6,642 nucleotides of DNA, taken from contig JAIELO010000091.1 of assembly GCA_019752915.1 (NCBI GenBank), positions 1 to 6,642 of the forward strand. The letters run 5' to 3'. The position numbers and the translations under genes are program-made. The notes under the pieces are model-generated. The model saw only the letters and a list, made by a program, of their open reading frames with translations. It had not been told where the DNA came from and ran no database searches. Positions 5,106-6,642 of the stretch are shown piece by piece. Origin of the DNA: Burkholderiaceae bacterium. Its GTDB lineage: Bacteria > Pseudomonadota > Gammaproteobacteria > Burkholderiales > Burkholderiaceae_D. How positions within the stretch are numbered: position 1 is the first letter of the stretch; every line of letters starts with the position of its first letter.

Positions 5106-6506
5106 ATGCGCCGTCCGCTACCCTTATTCATTCTGGTCCTAGCTGCCGTACTGCTAGTCTGCGTGATCGGCCAATTCTCCGACAAGAACAATGAGCGCCG
5201 CCTTCCCGGCGCCACTACGCCGGCTTCCGGACCGGCGGCAGCACCCGCACCGGCAACGCCAGCGGGCGTTGCGGCAGCGTCGGCGGCAGTATCGGGTTCG
5301 GCTTCGGCGACAACGCCAGAGGCCGCACTGGCATCAACCTCCGGCTATGCTGCACTGCGCGCCCGCGGCGCCTATCTGGCGCGCGCCAGCGATTGCATGG
5401 CCTGCCACACGCGCCGCGGTGGCGCCGCCTATGCCGGTGGCCGCAGCATCGCCACGCCCTTCGGCGAACTGATCAGCCCGAATCTCACACCGGATCGCCA
5501 GACCGGCATCGGCAACTGGAGTGCCGATGATTTCTGGCGCGCCTTGCACAACGGCGTCAGCAAGGATGGCCGGCTGCTGTATCCCGCCTTCCCCTACACC
5601 AATTACACGCGCATGCCGCGCGCCGATGCCGATGCGCTATTTGCCTACCTGCAAAGTCTGCCCGCCGTGAACGCGCCGAATGCGCCACACCAGCTACGCT
5701 TCCCTTACGATCAGCAGATCATGCTCGCGGCGTGGCGCGCCATCTACTTCCGGCCCGGCAGCTTCCAGCCCGATCCGCAACGCTCGGCGGCATGGAATCG
5801 CGGCGCCTATCTGGTGCAGGGGCCGGCACACTGCAGTGCCTGCCATAGTCCGCGTAACTGGCTAGGTGCCAGCGAAGGCGAAACACTGGCCGGTGCACTG
5901 CTACCGATGCAAGGCTGGTATGCCCCCTCACTCACCGCGCCACAGGAAGGCGGCGTTCAGCAGTGGCCTACAGCACGCATCGTGCAATTGCTGCAGACGG
6001 GGCGCAGCGGCGATGCCGGGGTCAGTGGTCCGATGGCAGAAGTGGTGAGCCGCAGTCTGCAGCATCTGGATGCGGCTGATCTAGGCGCGATGGCGGAATA
6101 TCTGCAAAGTCTGCCGGTCAGCGCTACGCCAGCGCCGGCAACGCCTGACAACAGCCCCGCCACGCGCAACATGCTGGCTGCTGGCGAGCAGTTGTATGGC
6201 CGGCATTGCGCCGATTGCCATGGTGCCAAGGGACAGGGTCAGGCGCCCGCCTATCCGGCACTGGCCGGCAACCGTGCGGTGACCATGCTGCACAGCGTGA
6301 ATGCGGTGCACAGTGTGCTGCATGGCGGCTTTGCGCCGGCCACCGCCGGCAACCCGCGCCCCTACAGCATGCCGCCGTTCGGGCCGGTGCTGAGCGATAC
6401 CGAAGTGGCGCAGGTGCTCAGCTTTGTGCGCAGCGCATGGGGCAATCAGGCCGCGCCGGTCAGCGCCAGCGAGGTCAATCGCTATCGTACGGTGCCGCTG
6501 GACTAG
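5106..6506 (+). CDS. Membrane-anchored trihaem c-type cytochrome (AdhB-like)
   Basis: The 466-aa protein starts with a short Arg-Arg n-region and one hydrophobic helix (about 5-22), with no convincing cleavage site, so it is probably an N-terminal anchor facing the periplasm. Residues about 33-78 are an Ala/Pro/Thr/Ser linker. Three cytochrome c domains follow, with haem motifs CMACH (97-101), CSACH (243-247) and CADCH (368-372). Probable axial methionines are M170 (NYTRM), M310 (GPM) and M422 (YSMPPFG). The order and spacing resemble the cytochrome subunits of periplasmic alcohol, gluconate or aldehyde dehydrogenases of the AdhB type, which move electrons from the catalytic subunit to ubiquinone or an oxidase. 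The catalytic subunit is not in this window, so the substrate cannot be named. The start ATG follows the previous stop by 9 bp, with only a weak AGG (5095-5097) upstream, suggesting translational coupling. Confidence 0.9.
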   Translation: MRRPLPLFILVLAAVLLVCVIGQFSDKNNERRLPGATTPASGPAAAPAPATPAGVAAASAAVSGSASATTPEAALASTSGYAALRARGAYLARASDCMACHTRRGGAAYAGGRSIATPFGELISPNLTPDRQTGIGNWSADDFWRALHNGVSKDGRLLYPAFPYTNYTRMPRADADALFAYLQSLPAVNAPNAPHQLRFPYDQQIMLAAWRAIYFRPGSFQPDPQRSAAWNRGAYLVQGPAHCSACHSPRNWLGASEGETLAGALLPMQGWYAPSLTAPQEGGVQQWPTARIVQLLQTGRSGDAGVSGPMAEVVSRSLQHLDAADLGAMAEYLQSLPVSATPAPATPDNSPATRNMLAAGEQLYGRHCADCHGAKGQGQAPAYPALAGNRAVTMLHSVNAVHSVLHGGFAPATAGNPRPYSMPPFGPVLSDTEVAQVLSFVRSAWGNQAAPVSASEVNRYRTVPLD

Positions 6507-6529
6507 CACGAGAACTAGAACCAGAAGAA

Positions 6530-6556
6530 CAGCAAACCCGGCTCAGGTTTGTGCTG
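6530..6556 (-). terminator. Possible terminator between convergent genes
   Basis: CAAACC (6533-6538) pairs with GGTTTG (6546-6551) around a 7-nt loop. A further CAG/CTG pairing (6530-6532 with 6554-6556) lies beyond a 2-nt bulge. On the minus strand the following sequence is moderately U-rich but has no continuous U-run. It overlaps the stop codon of the leftward gene. It could serve either convergent gene and is a weak example. Confidence 0.35.
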
Positions 6557-6641
6557 CAAAGCCCAGCCGGTCGGTCGTGGCATTACGCGCGTCGTCGAGG
6601 CGCACTTTGCCTTCGGCCAGCAAGCTACGAAGCGAGTCGTT
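6543..6641 (-). CDS. C-terminal end of a leftward gene, possibly PilT/PilU-type ATPase
   Basis: A minus-strand reading frame enters from the right edge and ends at TGA (6545-6543). It gives 32 residues that include the segment LRSLLAEGKVRLDDARNATT. The pattern of a Leu-rich helix, a Gly-Lys-Val turn and then an acidic/Ala helix is reminiscent of the C-terminus of type IV pilus retraction ATPases and related secretion ATPases. Too little is present to be sure. It converges on the trihaem cytochrome gene with a 36-bp gap. The codon composition suits a real gene, but the family assignment is a guess. Confidence 0.35.
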   Translation of the reverse strand, partial: NDSLRSLLAEGKVRLDDARNATTDRLGFAAQT

Positions 6642-6642
6642 C

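Noticed and set aside
6081..6509. A minus-strand open frame antisense to the trihaem cytochrome
   Set aside because: It overlaps the third haem domain, which has intact motifs. The translation is Arg/His-rich and unlike any family I recognise.

Overview
The window looks like chromosomal DNA of a betaproteobacterium, most likely order Burkholderiales and perhaps Oxalobacteraceae (the family-level guess is weak). The reasons are the high GC content, a housekeeping sigma-70 protein with a very long Ala/Lys-rich N-terminal extension, a short single-domain ProQ/FinO protein, and paired multihaem c-type cytochromes. No transposase, integrase, phage gene, tRNA or CRISPR array was found. Most of the window is core-genome-like.

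Layout from left to right. (1) Positions 1-66 hold a near-perfect 26-bp inverted repeat starting at the window edge. It is followed by a strong bidirectional-type intrinsic terminator (83-115). (2) A complete rpoD gene lies on the minus strand (128-2647). (3) A 491-bp divergent intergenic region (2648-3138) holds three things: a structured rpoD leader, a minus-strand candidate small RNA or attenuated leader with a consensus -10 box and a clean intrinsic terminator, and operator-like dyads and promoter candidates for the plus-strand genes. (4) A plus-strand run of four closely spaced genes follows: a ProQ/FinO-domain RNA chaperone, a DEDDy 3'-5' exonuclease of the RNase D/WRN type, a secreted dihaem cytochrome c, and a membrane-anchored trihaem cytochrome c. 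The gaps are 1, 31 and 9 bp. (5) The C-terminal end of a convergent minus-strand gene enters at the right edge.

The proQ-like gene and the exonuclease gene form a plausible RNA-metabolism pair. Beside them, on the other strand, is an RNA-like element ending in the kind of terminator hairpin that ProQ proteins are known to bind. The two cytochromes look like an electron-transfer module, a c4-like dihaem protein plus an AdhB-like trihaem subunit, that would pass electrons from a periplasmic dehydrogenase towards a terminal oxidase. No dehydrogenase is encoded here. The strongest candidate for something undescribed is the 2781-3002 RNA-like element. The genes themselves belong to recognisable families.
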